Assembly: GCF_040807025.1 (NCBI RefSeq)
Contig: NC_090952.1
Coordinates: 29,571,068-29,635,067, forward strand
Direction of reading: 5' to 3'
Source: Struthio camelus
Lineage: Eukaryota > Chordata > Aves > Struthioniformes > Struthionidae
DNA length: 64,000 nucleotides
The position numbers and the translations under genes were made by a program. Below the pieces are notes generated by a model. It searched no databases. It had not been told where the DNA came from and worked only from the letters and a program-made list of their open reading frames with translations. Shown in pieces: positions 52,102-64,000 of this stretch (position 1 is its first letter; every line of letters begins with the position of its first letter).

Positions 52102-53600
52102 CTTTCTAGCCCACTTACAACCTCCCTAGTCTACTCTAGGTGTCTCTTTTGGCCAAAATTGTGTCCCGGAGCCCTCTTTTAGCCCTCCAGATCCCTTAGG
52201 ACCTCTCTTTTCCCCCTCAGGATCCTTTAGGACCTTTGTTCCCAGAGGCTTCCTTTGATCATATAACCCCCTTATGACCCTTCTAGTGAACTCGGTACCC
52301 ATCTTTTGGCCTTTCCTGTGCCCCAGAGAGCTCTATTGACCCTCTAGACCCACTAGAACCTTTCCAGTCACCCCTGAACCCCTCTAGAGGCCTTTATTAT
52401 GCCACAGAGCTGTCTTTTGGCCCTCCTGACCCCTGAGTCTTTTTTTGGCAATGTTAGACCCCTGAGAATCCCTCTAGTGCACTCTGAATGACTCTTCCAA
52501 ACTTCTTTCTGCCCCAGAACAGTCAGGCCCTTTGGACCCCTTAGGACCCCTGTAGTCCCCTTGGAACTGCCCTGTAGGATTTTGTTGTACCCCAGAGTTC
52601 TGTGTTAACCCTCTGGAGCCCTTAGCACCCCTCTAGGCTGCCCTACTCTCCACTTTGGCCTTGAATTTTGACCCACAGACCTCTGTTGGCCCTCTAGTCC
52701 CTTCAGAAACCTTCCAGAGGCATTTGTTACTCAGAACCAGTCCTCGGATGCTTGTTGTGCTCCAGAGCTGTCTTCTGGCCCTCCAGCACCTACAGGAGCC
52801 CGTTTATCTGCTCAGAACCCCTCCTCAGGTCTTCCTTGTTCCCTAGAGTCATTTTTCAGGGACATGGAGGCCCAAGCGGTCCTCTAGTGCGCTCTAGCCT
52901 ACTCTTCCAACATTCTGTCAGCCCTAAAGCTGTATCTTGGCTCCTCAGGCCCCTTAGCACCACTCCAGGGCACTCTGGACCACTCTTTGTGTCTTCCTTG
53001 CTGCCCAGAGCTGTCTGCCAGCCCTCCGCTGGCAAATAGTTCCTTTGGCTAGGAACTGTCTAGTTGCCTCTGAAGCCCTCCTGAGGTCACCCTTGTTCCC
53101 CAGGTTTTCATTTGTTGGCCATCGGGTCTCCTCAGCATCCCTCTAGTGTGTTCTGGGCTACTCTTTTGGCCTGTCTTCTTCCCCGAGGCTGTATGTTGGC
53201 CCTCGAGACCCCTTAGGCCCCCTGGAGTCAACTCACAAACCCTCCGGAGCCCTGGGTTGGCCCTCCAGCCCCCTCAGCAGCCCTCTCTTCTGCTCTGGAG
53301 CCCCCTTTAGGCCACCTTCTTCTCACCACAGACATCTGCTGGCCCCCATAAACCCCTTGAAGGCCCCCTCCAGTGTGCTATGGCCTACTCTTGCCGCCTC
53401 CTTTGGGCCCCAGAGGTGTCTTTTGGACGTCCAGCCCCTTTAGCCCCCCTCTAGTCCCTTCAGAAGCCCTGGGGAGACCTTGGTTTGTCCTGGAGCCCCG
53501 CTGTGGCCCTCCGGCCCTCCTAGCAGCCATCTAGTATACTCGGGACGACTCTTGAACCCAACGCTGTGCCCCAGAGTCCTCTTTAGGCCCTCCAGACCCC
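50520..53600. repeat. Monomeric, diverged ~80-bp satellite flank
   Basis: The plus strand is pyrimidine-rich. It is built from loosely repeated monomers containing CCCTCTAGTCCCCTCAGAACCCCTCC, TTTGCCTTCATTGTGCCCCAGAG and CCTCTTTTGGCCCTCTAGACC boxes. Divergence falls toward the right, where the same boxes become the homogeneous array. A 25-base T-run interrupts it at 52077-52101. No gene is seen. Confidence 0.75.
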
Positions 53601-56600
53601 TTGGGACTGTTCTTGTTCCAAAGAGGCCGCCATGGAGGTCCTCCTTCTTCCCCAGAGTTGTCTTTTGGCTAGGCACACGCCTGGAGGGCCCCCTCTGGTG
53701 CCCTCGGCACTACTCTGGCAGGTTTCCCTGTGCCCCAGAGCTGGATCTTGGCTCCCTAGGCCCCTTCGCACTGCTCTAGAGGGCTCCGCACCACTCTTTG
53801 GCTCTTCCTTGCTGCCCAGAGCTGTCCCTTGCTCGTGCCGAGCCCTCAGGAAAGGTCTAGGTGGCCCAGACCCCCTCCAGAGGTCTTCCTTTTCCCCCAG
53901 AGTCTCCTTTTGTCCTGGCACACGCCTTGAGGGTCCCCTCTGGTGCCCTCGGGACTACTCTGGCAGGTTTCCCTGTGCCCCAGAGCTGTCTTCGGCCCCC
54001 CCACAGCTCTTAGCACTGCTCTCTCCACCTCAGAGCCCCTGGGCAGACCTTTGGGGTGCCCCAGAGCTGTCTTTTGGCTCTCCAGACCCCTTAGGCACTG
54101 TCTAGGTGGCCCAGACCCCTTCCTCAGCTCCTCCTCCTTCCCTAGAGTGGGGTTTTGGGTCATGTGAACCCTTGAGGGCCCCCTCTGGTGCCCTCGGGAC
54201 TACTCTGGCAGGTTTCCCTGTGCCCCAGAGCTGTGTAGGTGCCCCCCACAGCTCTTAGCACTGCTGTCTCCACCTCAGAGCCCCTGGGCAGACCTTTGGC
54301 GTGCCCCAGAGCTGTCTTTTTGCCCCCCAGACGCCTTAGGCACTGTCTAGGTGGCCCAGACCCCTTCCTCAGCTCCTCCTCCTTCCCTAGAGTGGGGTTT
54401 TGGGCCATGTAAACCCTTAAGGGCCCCCTCTGGGGCCCTCGGCACTACTCTGGCAGGTTTCCCTGTGCCCAGAGCTGGATCTTGGCTCCCTAGGCCCCTT
54501 CGCACTGCTCTAGAGTACTCCACACCACTCTCTGGCTCTTCCTTGCTAGCCAGAGCTGGCTCTTGCTCGTGCTGAGCCCTCAGGAACGGTCTAGGTGGCC
54601 CAGACCCCCTCCTCAGCTCCTCCTCCTTCCCCAGAGTCTCTTTGTGGCCATGCAGAGCCCTTAGAAGCCCTCTCGTGACTTCTGAACTACAATTGCAGTA
54701 CTCGTTGTGCCCCAGAGCTGTTTTTTGGCCCCCCAGATCCCTTAGGCACTGTCTAGGTGGCCCAGAGCCCCTCCTGAGCTCCTCTTCCTTCCCCAGAGTG
54801 GCCTTTTGGCTAGGCACACGCCTGGAGGGCCCCCTCTGCTGCCCTCGGGACTACTCTGGCAGGTTTCCCTCTGCCCCAGAGCTGTCTTCGGGCCCCCCAG
54901 AACTCTTAGCACTGCTGTCTCCACCTCAGAGCCCCTGGGCAGACTTTTGGGGTGCCCCACAGCACTCTTTTGGCCCTCCGGACCCCTTAGGCACTGTCTA
55001 GGTGGCCCAGAGCCCCTCCTCAGCTCCTCCTCCTTCCCTAGAGTGGGGTTTTGGGTCATGTAAACCCTTGAGGGCCCCCTCTGGTGCCCTCGGGACTACT
55101 CTGGCAGGTTTCCCTCTGCCCCAGAGCTGTGTAGGTGCCCCCCACAGCTCTTAGCACTGCTGTCTCCACCTCAGAGCCCCTGGGCAGACCTTTGGGGTGC
55201 CCCAGAGCTGTGTTGGGGCCCCCCATAGCTCTTAGCACTGCTCTATCCACCTCAGAGCCCCTGCGGAGACCTTTGGCGTGCCCCAGAGCTGTCTTTTGGC
55301 TCTCCGGACCCCTTAGGCACTGTCTAGGTGGCCCAGACCCCCTCCTCAGCTCCTCCTCCTTCCCCAGAGTGGCCTTTTGGCTAGGCACACGCCTTGAGGG
55401 CCCCCTCTGGTGCCCTCGGGACTACTCTGGCAGGTTTCCCTCTGCCCCAGAGCTGGATCTTGGCTCCCTAGGCCCCTTCGCACCGCTCTAGAGCGCTCCG
55501 CACCACTCTCTGGCTCCTCCTTGCTAGCCAGAGCTGTCCCTTGCTCGTGCTGAGCCCTCGGGAAAGGTCTAGGTGGCCCAGACCCCCTCCAGAGGTCTTC
55601 CTTCTCCCCCAGAGTTGCCTTTTGGCTAGGCACACGCCTTGAGGGCCCCCTCTGGTGCCCTCGGGACTACTCTGGCAGGTTTCCCTGTGCCCCAGAGCTG
55701 TCTTCGGCCCCCCCACAGCTCTTAGCACTGCTCTATCCACCTCAGAGCCCCTGGGGAGACCTTTGGCGTGCCCCACAGCACTCTTTTGGCCCTCTGGACC
55801 CCTTAGGCACTGTCTAGGTGGCCCAGAGCCCCTCCTCAGCTCCTCCTCCTTCCCTAGAGTGGGGTTTTGGGTCATGTAAACCCTTGAGGGCCCCCTCTGG
55901 TGCCCTCGGGACTACTCTGGCAGGTTTCCCTCTGCCCCAGAGCTGTGTAGGTGCCCCCCACAGCTCTTAGCACTGCTGTCTCCACCTCAGAGCCCCTGGG
56001 GAGACCACAGCACTGTTTTGGCCCTCCGGACCCCTTAGGCACTGTCTAGGTGGCCCAGACGCCGTCCTCAGCTCCTCCTCCTTCCCCAGAGTTGTCTTTT
56101 GGCTAGGCACACGCCTGGAGGGCCCCCTCTGGGGCCCTCGGCACTACTCTGGCAGGTGTCCCTGTGCCCCAGAGCTGCATCTTGGCTCCCTAGGCCCCTT
56201 CGCACTGCTCTAGAGGGCTCCGCAGCACTCTTTGGCTCTTCCTTGCTGCCCAGAGCTGTCCCTTGCTCGTGCCGAGCCCTCAGGAAAGGTCTAGGTGGTC
56301 CAGATCCCCTCCAGAGGTCTTCCTTTTCCCCCAGAGTCTCCTTTTGTCCTGGCACATGCCTTGAGGGTCCCCTCTGGTGCCCTCGGGACTACTCTGGCAG
56401 GTTTCCCTGTGCCCCAGAGCTGTCTTCGGCCCCCCCACAGCTCTTAGCACTGCTCTCTCCACCTCAGAGCCCCTGGGCAGACCTTTGGGGTGCCCCAGAG
56501 GTGTCTTTTTGCCCCCCAGACCCCTTAGGCACTGTCTAGGTGGCCCAGACCCCTCCTCAGCTCCTCCCCCTTCCCCAGAATGGGGTTTTGGGCCATGTAA

Positions 56601-59600
56601 ACCCTTAAGGGCCCCCTCTGGGGCCCTCGGCACTACTCTGGCAGGTTTCCCTGTGCCCAGAGCTGGATCTTGGCTCCCTAGGCCCCTTCGCACTGCTCTA
56701 GAGTACTCCACAGCACTCTTTGGCTCTTCCTTGCTAGCCAGAGCTGGCTCTTGCTCGTGCTGAGCCCTCAGGAACGGTCTAGGTGGCCCAGACCCCCTCC
56801 TCAGCTCCTCCTCCTTCCCCAGAGTCTCTTTGTGGCCATGCAGAGCCCTTAGAAGCCCTCTCGTGACTTCTGAACTACAATTGCAGTACTCGTTGTGCCC
56901 CAGAGCTGTTTTTTGGCCCCCCAGATCCCTTAGGCACTGTCTAGGTGGCCCAGATCCCCTCCTGAGCTCCTCCTCCTTCCCCAGAGTGGCCTTTTGGCTA
57001 GGCACACGCCTGGAGGGCCCCCTCTGGTGCCCTCGGGACTACTCTGGCAGGTTTCCCTGTGCCCCAGAGCTGTCTTCGGGCCCCCCAGAACTCTTAGCAC
57101 TGCTGTCTCCACCTCAGAGCCCCTGGGGAGACCTTTGGGGTGCCCCACAGCACTCTTTTGGCCCTCCGGACCCCTTAGGCACTGTCTAGGTGGCCCAGAG
57201 CCCCTCCTCAGCTCCTCCTCCTTCCCTAGAGTGGGGTTTTGGGTCATGTAAACCCTTGAGGGCCCCCTCTGGTGCCCTCGGGACTACTCTGGCAGGTTTC
57301 CCTGTGCCCCAGAGCTGTGTAGGTGCCCCCCACAGCTCTTAGCACTGCTGTCTCCACCTCAGAGCCCCTGGGCAGACCTTTGGGGTGCCCCAGAGCTGTG
57401 TTGGGGCCCCCCATAGCTCTTAGCACTGCTCTATCCACCTCAGAGCCCCTGCGGAGACCTTTGGCGTGCCCCAGAGCTGTCTTTTGGCTCTCCGGACCCC
57501 TTAGGCACTGTCTAGGTGGCCCAGACGCCGTCCTCAGCTCCTCCTCCTTCCCTAGAGTGGCCTTTTGGCTAGGCACACGCCTTGAGGGCCCCCTCTGGTG
57601 CCCTCGGGACTACTCTGGCAGGTTTCCCTCTGCCCCAGAGCTGGATCTTGGCTCCCTAGGCCCCTTCGCAACTCTCTAGAGCACCCCGCAACACTCTTTG
57701 GCTCCTCCTTGCTAGCCAGAGCTGTCTCTTGCTCGTGCTGAGCCCTTAGGAACGGTCTAGGTGGCCCAGACCCCCTCCTCAGCTCCTCCTCCTTCCCCAG
57801 AGTGGTCTTTTGGCTAGGCACACGCCTTGAGGGCCCCCTCTGGGGCCCTCGGCACTACTCTGGCAGGTTTCCCTCTGCCCCAGAGCTGGATCTTGGCTCC
57901 CTAGGCCCCTTCGCACTGCTCTAGAGCACTCCGCAGCACTCTTTGGCTCTTCCTTGCTAGCCAGAGATGTCTCTTGCTCGTGCTGAGCCCTTAGGAACGG
58001 TCTAGGTGGCCCAGACCCCCTCCTGAGCTCCTCCTCCTTCCCCAGAGTCTCTTTGTGGCCATGCAGAGCCCTTAGAAGCCCTCTCGTGACTTCTGAACTA
58101 CAATTGCAGTACTCGTTGTGCCCCAGAGCTGTTTTTTGGCCCCCCAGATCCCTTAGGCACTATCTAGGTGGCCTGGATCCCCTCCTAAGCTCCTCTTCCT
58201 TCCCCAGAGTTGTCTTTTGGCTAGGCACACGCCTGGAGGGCCCCCTCTGGTGCCCCCGGGACTACTCTGGCAGGTTTCCCTCTGCCCCAGAGCTGGATCT
58301 TGGCTCCCTAGGCCCCTTCGCACCGCTCTAGAGCGCTCCGCACCACTCTCTGGCTCCTCCTTGCTAGCCAGAGCTGTCCCTTGCTCGTGCTGAGCCCTCG
58401 GGAAAGGTCTAGGTGGCCCAGACCCCCTCCAGAGGTCTTCCTTCTCCCCCAGAGTTGCCTTTTGGCTAGGCACACGCCTTGAGGGCCCCCTCTGCTGCCC
58501 TCGGGACTACTCTGGCAGGTTTCCCTGTGCCCCAGAACTGTCTTCGGCCCCCCCACAGCTCTTAGCACTGCTCTATCCACCTCCGAGCCCCTGTGGAGAC
58601 CTTTGGGGTGCCCCAGAGCAGTCTTTTGGCCCCCCAGACCCCTTAGGCACTGTCTAGGTGGCCCAGATCCCCTCCTGAGCTCCTCCTCCTTCCCCAGAGT
58701 GGTCTTTTAGCTAGGCACATGCCTTGAGGGCCCCCTCTGCTGCCCTCGGGACTACTCTGGCAGGTTTCCCTCTGCCCCAGAGCTGTCTTCGGGCCCCCCA
58801 GAACTCTTAGCACTGCTGTCTCCACCTCAGAGCCGCTGGGCAGACTTTTGGGGTGCCCCACAGCACTCTTTTGGCCCTCCGGACCCCTTAGGCACTGTCT
58901 AGGTGGCCCAGACCCCCTCCTCAGCTCCTCCTCCTTCCCCAGAGTTGTCTTTTGGCTAGGCACACGCCTTGAGGGCCCCCTCTGGTGCCCTCGGGACTAC
59001 TCTGGCAGGTTTCCCTCTGCCCCAGAGCTGGATCTTGGCTCCCTAGGCCCCTTCGCACTGCTCTAGAGCACTCCGCAGCACTCTTTGGCTCTTCCTTGCT
59101 AGCCAGAGATGTCTCTTGCTCGTGCTGAGCCCTTAGGAACGGTCTAGGTGGCCCAGACCCCCTCCTGAGCTCCTCCTCCTTCCCCAGAGTCTCTTTGTGG
59201 CCATGCAGAGCCCTTAGAAGCCCTCTCGTGACTTCTGAACTACAATTGCAGTACTCGTTGTGCCCCAGAGCTGTTTTTTGGCCCCCCAGATCCCTTAGGC
59301 ACTATCTAGGTGGCCCGGATCCCCTCCTAAGCTCCTCTTCCTTCCCCAGAGTTGTCTTTTGGCTAGGCACACGCCTGGAGGGCCCCCTCTGGTGCCCTCG
59401 GGACTACTCTGGCAGGTTTCCCTCTGCCCCAGAGCTGGATCTTGGCTCCCTAGGCCCCTTCGCACCGCTCTAGAGCGCTCCGCACCACTCTCTGGCTCCT
59501 CCTTGCTAGCCAGAGCTGTCCCTTGCTCGTGCTGAGCCCTCGGGAAAGGTCTAGGTGGCCCAGACCCCCTCCAGAGGTCTTCCTTCTCCCCCAGAGTTGC

Positions 59601-62600
59601 CTTTTGGCTAGGCACACGCCTTGAGGGCCCCCTCTGGTGCCCTCGGGACTACTCTGGCAGGTTTCCCTGTGCCCCAGAGCTGTCTTCGGCCCCCCCACAG
59701 CTCTTAGCACTGCTCTATCCACCTCAGAGCCCCTGCGGAGACCTTTGGCGTGCCCCACAGCACTCTTTTGGCCCTCCGGACCCCTTAGGCACTGTCTAGG
59801 TGGCCCAGACCCCTCCTCAGCTCCTCCTCCTTCCCTAGAGTGGGGTTTTGGGTCATGTAAACCCTTGAGGGCCCCCTCTGGTGCCCTCGGGACTACTCTG
59901 GCAGGTTTCCCTCTGCCCCAGAGCTGTGTAGGTGCCCCCCACAGCTCTTAGCACTGCTCTATCCAGCTCAGAGCCCCTGGGGAGACCACAGCACTGTTTT
60001 GGCCCTCTGGACCCCTTAGGCACTGTCTAGGTGGCCCAGAGCCCCTCCTCAGCTCCTCCTCCTTCCCCAGAGTTGTCTTTTGGCTAGGCACACGCCTTGA
60101 GGGCCCCCTCTGGTGCCCTCGGGACTACTCTGGCAGGTTTCCCTCTGCCCCAGAGCTGGATCTTGGCTCCCTAGGCCCCTTCGCACCGCTCTAGAGCGCT
60201 CTGCACCACTCTCTGGCTCCTCCTTGCTAGCCAGAGCTGTCCCTTGCTCGTGCTGAGCCCTCGGGAAAGGTCTAGGTGGCCCAGACCCCCTCCAGAGGTC
60301 TTCCTTCTCCCCCAGAGTTGCCTTTTGGCTAGGCACACGCCTTGAGGGCCCCCTCTGCTGCCCTCGGGACTACTCTGGCAGGTTTCCCTGTGCCCCAGAG
60401 CTGTCTTCGGCCCCCCCACAGCGCTTAGCACTGCTCTATCCACCTCAGAGCCCCTGGGGAGACCTTTGGGGTGCCCCAGAGGTGTCTTTTTGCCCCCCAG
60501 ACCCCTTAGGCACTGTCTAGGTGGCCCAGATCCCCTCCTGAGCTCCTCCTCCTTCCCCAGAGTGGTCTTTTAGCTAGGCACACGCCTTGAGGGCCCCCTC
60601 TGCTGCCCTCGGGACTACTCTGGCAGGTTTCCCTGTGCCCCAGAGCTGTCTTCGGGCCCCCCAGAACTCTTAGCACTGCTGTCTCCACCTCAGAGCCGCT
60701 GGGCAGACTTTTGGGGTGCCCCACAGCACTCTTTTGGCCCTCCGGACCCCTTAGGCACTGTCTAGGTGGCCCAGACCCCCTCCTCAGCTCCTCCTCCTTC
60801 CCTAGAGTGGGGTTTTGGGTCATGTAAACCCTTGAGGGCCCCCTCTGGTGCCCTTGGGACTACTCTGGCAGGTTTCCCTCTGCCCCAGAGCTGTGTAGGT
60901 GCCCCCCACAGCTCTTAGCACTGCTGTCTCCACCTCAGAGCCCCTGGGCAGACCTTTGGGGTGCCCCAGAGCTGTGTTGGGGCCCCCCATAGCTCTTAGC
61001 ACTGCTCTATCCACCTCAGAGCCCCTGCGGAGACCTTTGGCGTGCCCCAGAGCACTCTTTTGGCTCTCCAGACCCCTTAGGCACTGTCTAGGTGGCCCAG
61101 AGCCCCTCCTCAGCTCCTCCTCCTTCCCTAGAGTGGGGTTTTGGGTCATGTAAACCCTTGAGGGCCCCCTCTGGTGCCCTCGGGACTACTCTGGCAGGTT
61201 TCCCTCTGCCCCAGAGCTGGATCTTGGCTCCCTAGGCCCCTTTGCACTGCTCTAGAGCACTCCGCAGCACTCTTTGGCTCTTCCTTGCTAGCCAGAGATG
61301 TCTCTTGCTCGTGCTGAGCCCTTAGGAACGGTCTAGGTGGCCCAGACCCCCTCCTGAGCTCCTCCTCCTTCCCCAGAGTCTCTTTGTGGCCATGCAGAGC
61401 CCTTAGAAGCCCTCTCGTGACTTCTGAACTACAATTGCAGTACTCGTTGTGCCCCAGAGCTGTTTTTTGGCCCCCCAGATCCCTTAGGCACTATCTAGGT
61501 GGCCCGGATCCCCTCCTAAGCTCCTCTTCCTTCCCCAGAGTTGTCTTTTGGCTAGGCACACGCCTGGAGGGCCCCCTCTGGTGCCCTCGGGACTACTCTG
61601 GCAGGTTTCCCTCTGCCCCAGAGCTGGATCTTGGCTCCCTAGGCCCCTTCGCACCGCTCTAGAGCGCTCCGCACCACTCTCTGGCTCCTCCTTGCTAGCC
61701 AGAGCTGTCCCTTGCTCGTGCTGAGCCCTCGGGAAAGGTCTAGGTGGCCCAGACCCCCTCCAGAGGTCTTCCTTCTCCCCCAGAGTTGCCTTTTGGCTAG
61801 GCACACGCCTTGAGGGCCCCCTCTGGTGCCCTCGGGACTACTCTGGCAGGTTTCCCTGTGCCCCAGAACTGTCTTCGGCCCCCCCACAGCTCTTAGCACT
61901 GCTCTATCCACCTCAGAGCCCCTGCGGAGACCTTTGGGGTGCCCCAGAGGTGTCTTTTTGCCCCCCAGACCCCTTAGGCACTGTCTAGGTGGCCCAGATC
62001 CCCTCCTGAGCTCCTCCTCCTTCCCCAGAGTGGTCTTTTAGCTAGGCACACGCCTTGAGGGCCCCCTCTGCTGCCCTCGGGACTACTCTGGCAGGTTTCC
62101 CTGTGCCCCAGAGCTGTCTTCGGGCCCCCCAGAACTCTTAGCACTGCTGTCTCCACCTCAGAGCCCCTGGGCAGACTTTTGGGGTGCCCCACAGCACTCT
62201 TTTGGCCCTCCGGACCCCTTAGGCACTGTCTAGGTGGCCCAGACCCCCTCCTCAGCTCCTCCTCCTTCCCTAGAGTGGGGTTTTGGGTCATGTAAACCCT
62301 TGAGGGCCCCCTCTGGTGCCCTTGGGACTACTCTGGCAGGTTTCCCTCTGCCCCAGAGCTGTGTAGGTGCCCCCCACAGCTCTTAGCACTGCTGTCTCCA
62401 CCTCAGAGCCCCTGGGGAGACCACAGCACTGTTTTGGCCCTCTGGACCCCTTAGGCACTGTCTAGGTGGCCCGGATCCCCTCCTAAGCTCCTCTTCCTTC
62501 CCCAGAGTTGTCTTTTGGCTAGGCACACGCCTGGAGGGCCCCCTCTGGTGCCCCCGGGACTACTCTGGCAGGTGTCCCTCTGCCCCAGAGCTGGATCTTG

Positions 62601-64000
62601 GCTCCCTAGGCCCCTTCGCACCGCTCTAGAGCGCTCCGCACCACTCTCTGGCTCCTCCTTGCTAGCCAGAGCTGTCCCTTGCTCGTGCTGAGCCCTCGGG
62701 AAAGGTCTAGGTGGCCCAGACCCCCTCCAGAGGTCTTCCTTCTCCCCCAGAGTTGCCTTTTGGCTAGGCAAACGCCTTGAGGGCCCCCTCTGGTGCCCTC
62801 GGGACTACTCTGGCAGGTTTCCCTGTGCCCCAGAACTGTCTTCGGACCCCCCACAGCTCTTAGCACTGCTCTATCCACCTCAGAGCCCCTGGGGAGACCT
62901 TTGGCGTGCCCCACAGCACTCTTTTGGCCCTCCGGACCCCTTAGGCACTGTCTAGGTGGCCCAGACCCCTCCTCAGCTCCTCCTCCTTCCCTAGAGTGGG
63001 GTTTTGGGTCATGTAAACCCTTGAGGGCCCCCTCTGGTGCCCTCGGGACTACTCTGGCAGGTTTCCCTCTGCCCCAGAACTGTCTTCGGACCCCCCACAG
63101 CTCTTAGCACTGCTCTATCCAGCTCAGAGCCCCTGGGGAGACCACAGCACTGTTTTGGCCCTCTGGACCCCTTAGGCACTGTCTAGGTGGCCCAGACGCC
63201 GTCCTCAGCTCCTCCTCCTTCCCCAGAGTTGTCTTTTGGCTAGGCACACGCCTGGAGGGCCCCCTCTGGTGCCCTCGGGACTACTCTGGCAGGTTTCCCT
63301 CTGCCCCAGAGCTGGATCTTGGCTCCCTAGGCCCCTTCGCACCGCTCTAGAGCGCTCCGCACCACTCTCTGGCTCCTCCTTGCTAGCCAGAGCTGTCCCT
63401 TGCTCGTGCTGAGCCCTCGGGAAAGGTCTAGGTGGCCCAGACCCCCTCCAGAGGTCTTCCTTCTCCCCCAGAGTTGCCTTTTGGCTAGGCACACGCCTTG
63501 AGGGCCCCCTCTGGTGCCCTCGGGACTACTCTGGCAGGTTTCCCTGTGCCCCAGAGCTGTCTTCGGCCCCCCCCACAGCTCTTAGCACTGCTCTATCCAC
63601 CTCAGAGCCCCTGGGGAGACCTTTGGGGTGCCCCAGAGGTGTCTTTTTGCCCCCCAGACCCCTTAGGCACTGTCTAGGTGGCCCAGAGCCCCTCCTCAGC
63701 TCCTCCTCCTTCCCTAGAGTGGGGTTTTGGGTCATGCAAACCCTTGAGGGCCCCCTCTGGTGCCCTTGGGACTACTCTGGCAGGTTTCCCTCTGCCCCAG
63801 AGCTGTGTAGGTGCCCCCCACAGCTCTTAGCACTGCTGTCTCCACCTCAGAGCCCCTGGGCAGACCTTTGGGGTGCCCCAGAGCTGTGTTGGGGCCCCCC
63901 ATAGCTCTTAGCACTGCTCTATCCACCTCAGAGCCCCTGCGGAGACCTTTGGCGTGCCCCAGAGCACTCTTTTGGCTCTCCAGACCCCTTAGGCACTGTC
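53601..64000. repeat. Higher-order satellite of ~81-bp monomers (truncated at window end)
   Basis: The box TCTAGGTGGCCCAGA recurs at spacings clustered near 162, 245 and 326 bp (2, 3 and 4 times about 81.5). This shows an ~81-bp monomer arranged in dimers, trimers and tetramers. A rarer box, AATTGCAGTACTCG, starts at 54691, 56879, 58102, 59244 and 61433. The intervals are 2188, 1223, 1142 and 2189 bp, so a ~2.19-kb higher-order unit is present with rearranged versions. Neighbouring units are nearly identical. Repeated 70-240-codon frames on both strands are artefacts. The array continues past 64000. Confidence 0.93.

Noticed and set aside
53440-64000. Dozens of 70-240-codon frames in the satellite
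   Set aside because: Near-identical peptides recur with the satellite period on both strands; shadows of the repeat.

Overview
The window looks like nuclear DNA of a bird, or at least a sauropsid. CR1 non-LTR retrotransposons are the recognisable repeats, mammalian repeats are absent, introns are compact, and there are several very GC-rich CpG islands and many minisatellites. There is no bacterial, organellar or viral gene content. Only one protein-coding gene can be named with confidence. Almost every other open frame is a by-product of tandem repeats or CpG-rich sequence.

Layout. (1) 1-7.4 kb: the last three coding exons and the probable long 3'UTR of ZC4H2 on the plus strand; its first 75 codons lie outside the window. 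(2) 7.4-21 kb: AT-rich intergenic DNA with a minus-strand CR1 (9.4-10.9 kb), an old decayed plus-strand CR1 (12.2-13.1 kb) and MIR-like SINE relics. (3) 21.3-22.95 kb: one arm of an inverted duplication, read on the minus strand, next to a CpG island with an RFX-type X-box. (4) 23-31 kb: AT-rich DNA with a speculative chain of minus-strand exon-like segments. (5) 31.3-33.5 kb: a CpG island with two short tandem repeats and a field of diverged NRF1-like repeats. (6) 33.5-34.7 kb: a block duplicated again at 40.4-41.8 kb. (7) 34.7-37.6 kb: about 37 copies of an exactly 76-bp unit, about 35 of them carrying the perfect NRF1 palindrome GCGCATGCGC. (8) 37.6-38.7 kb: a CpG island promoter using the same NRF1 decamer. 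(9) 39.4-43.4 kb: the other inverted-duplication arm and a third partial copy. (10) 43.7-44.5 kb: pyrimidine-rich minisatellite. (11) 47.7-48.5 kb: another CpG island, followed at 48.5-49.2 kb by 11 copies of an exactly 61-bp unit with YY1, ETS and ZNF143-like motifs. (12) 50.5-64 kb: diverged ~81-bp monomers that grade into a homogenised higher-order satellite running off the right edge.

The main novelty is structural. Within about 15 kb, two unrelated tandem arrays have amplified the core motifs of CpG-island promoters (NRF1 in one, YY1/ETS/ZNF143 in the other) with no change in unit length. Each lies beside a CpG island, and the 76-bp array also lies beside diverged relatives of itself. 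Together with the inverted gene-like duplication and the satellite, the region looks like a fast-evolving promoter and satellite nursery next to a strongly conserved developmental gene. Motif calls are by eye; no database or weight-matrix search was possible.
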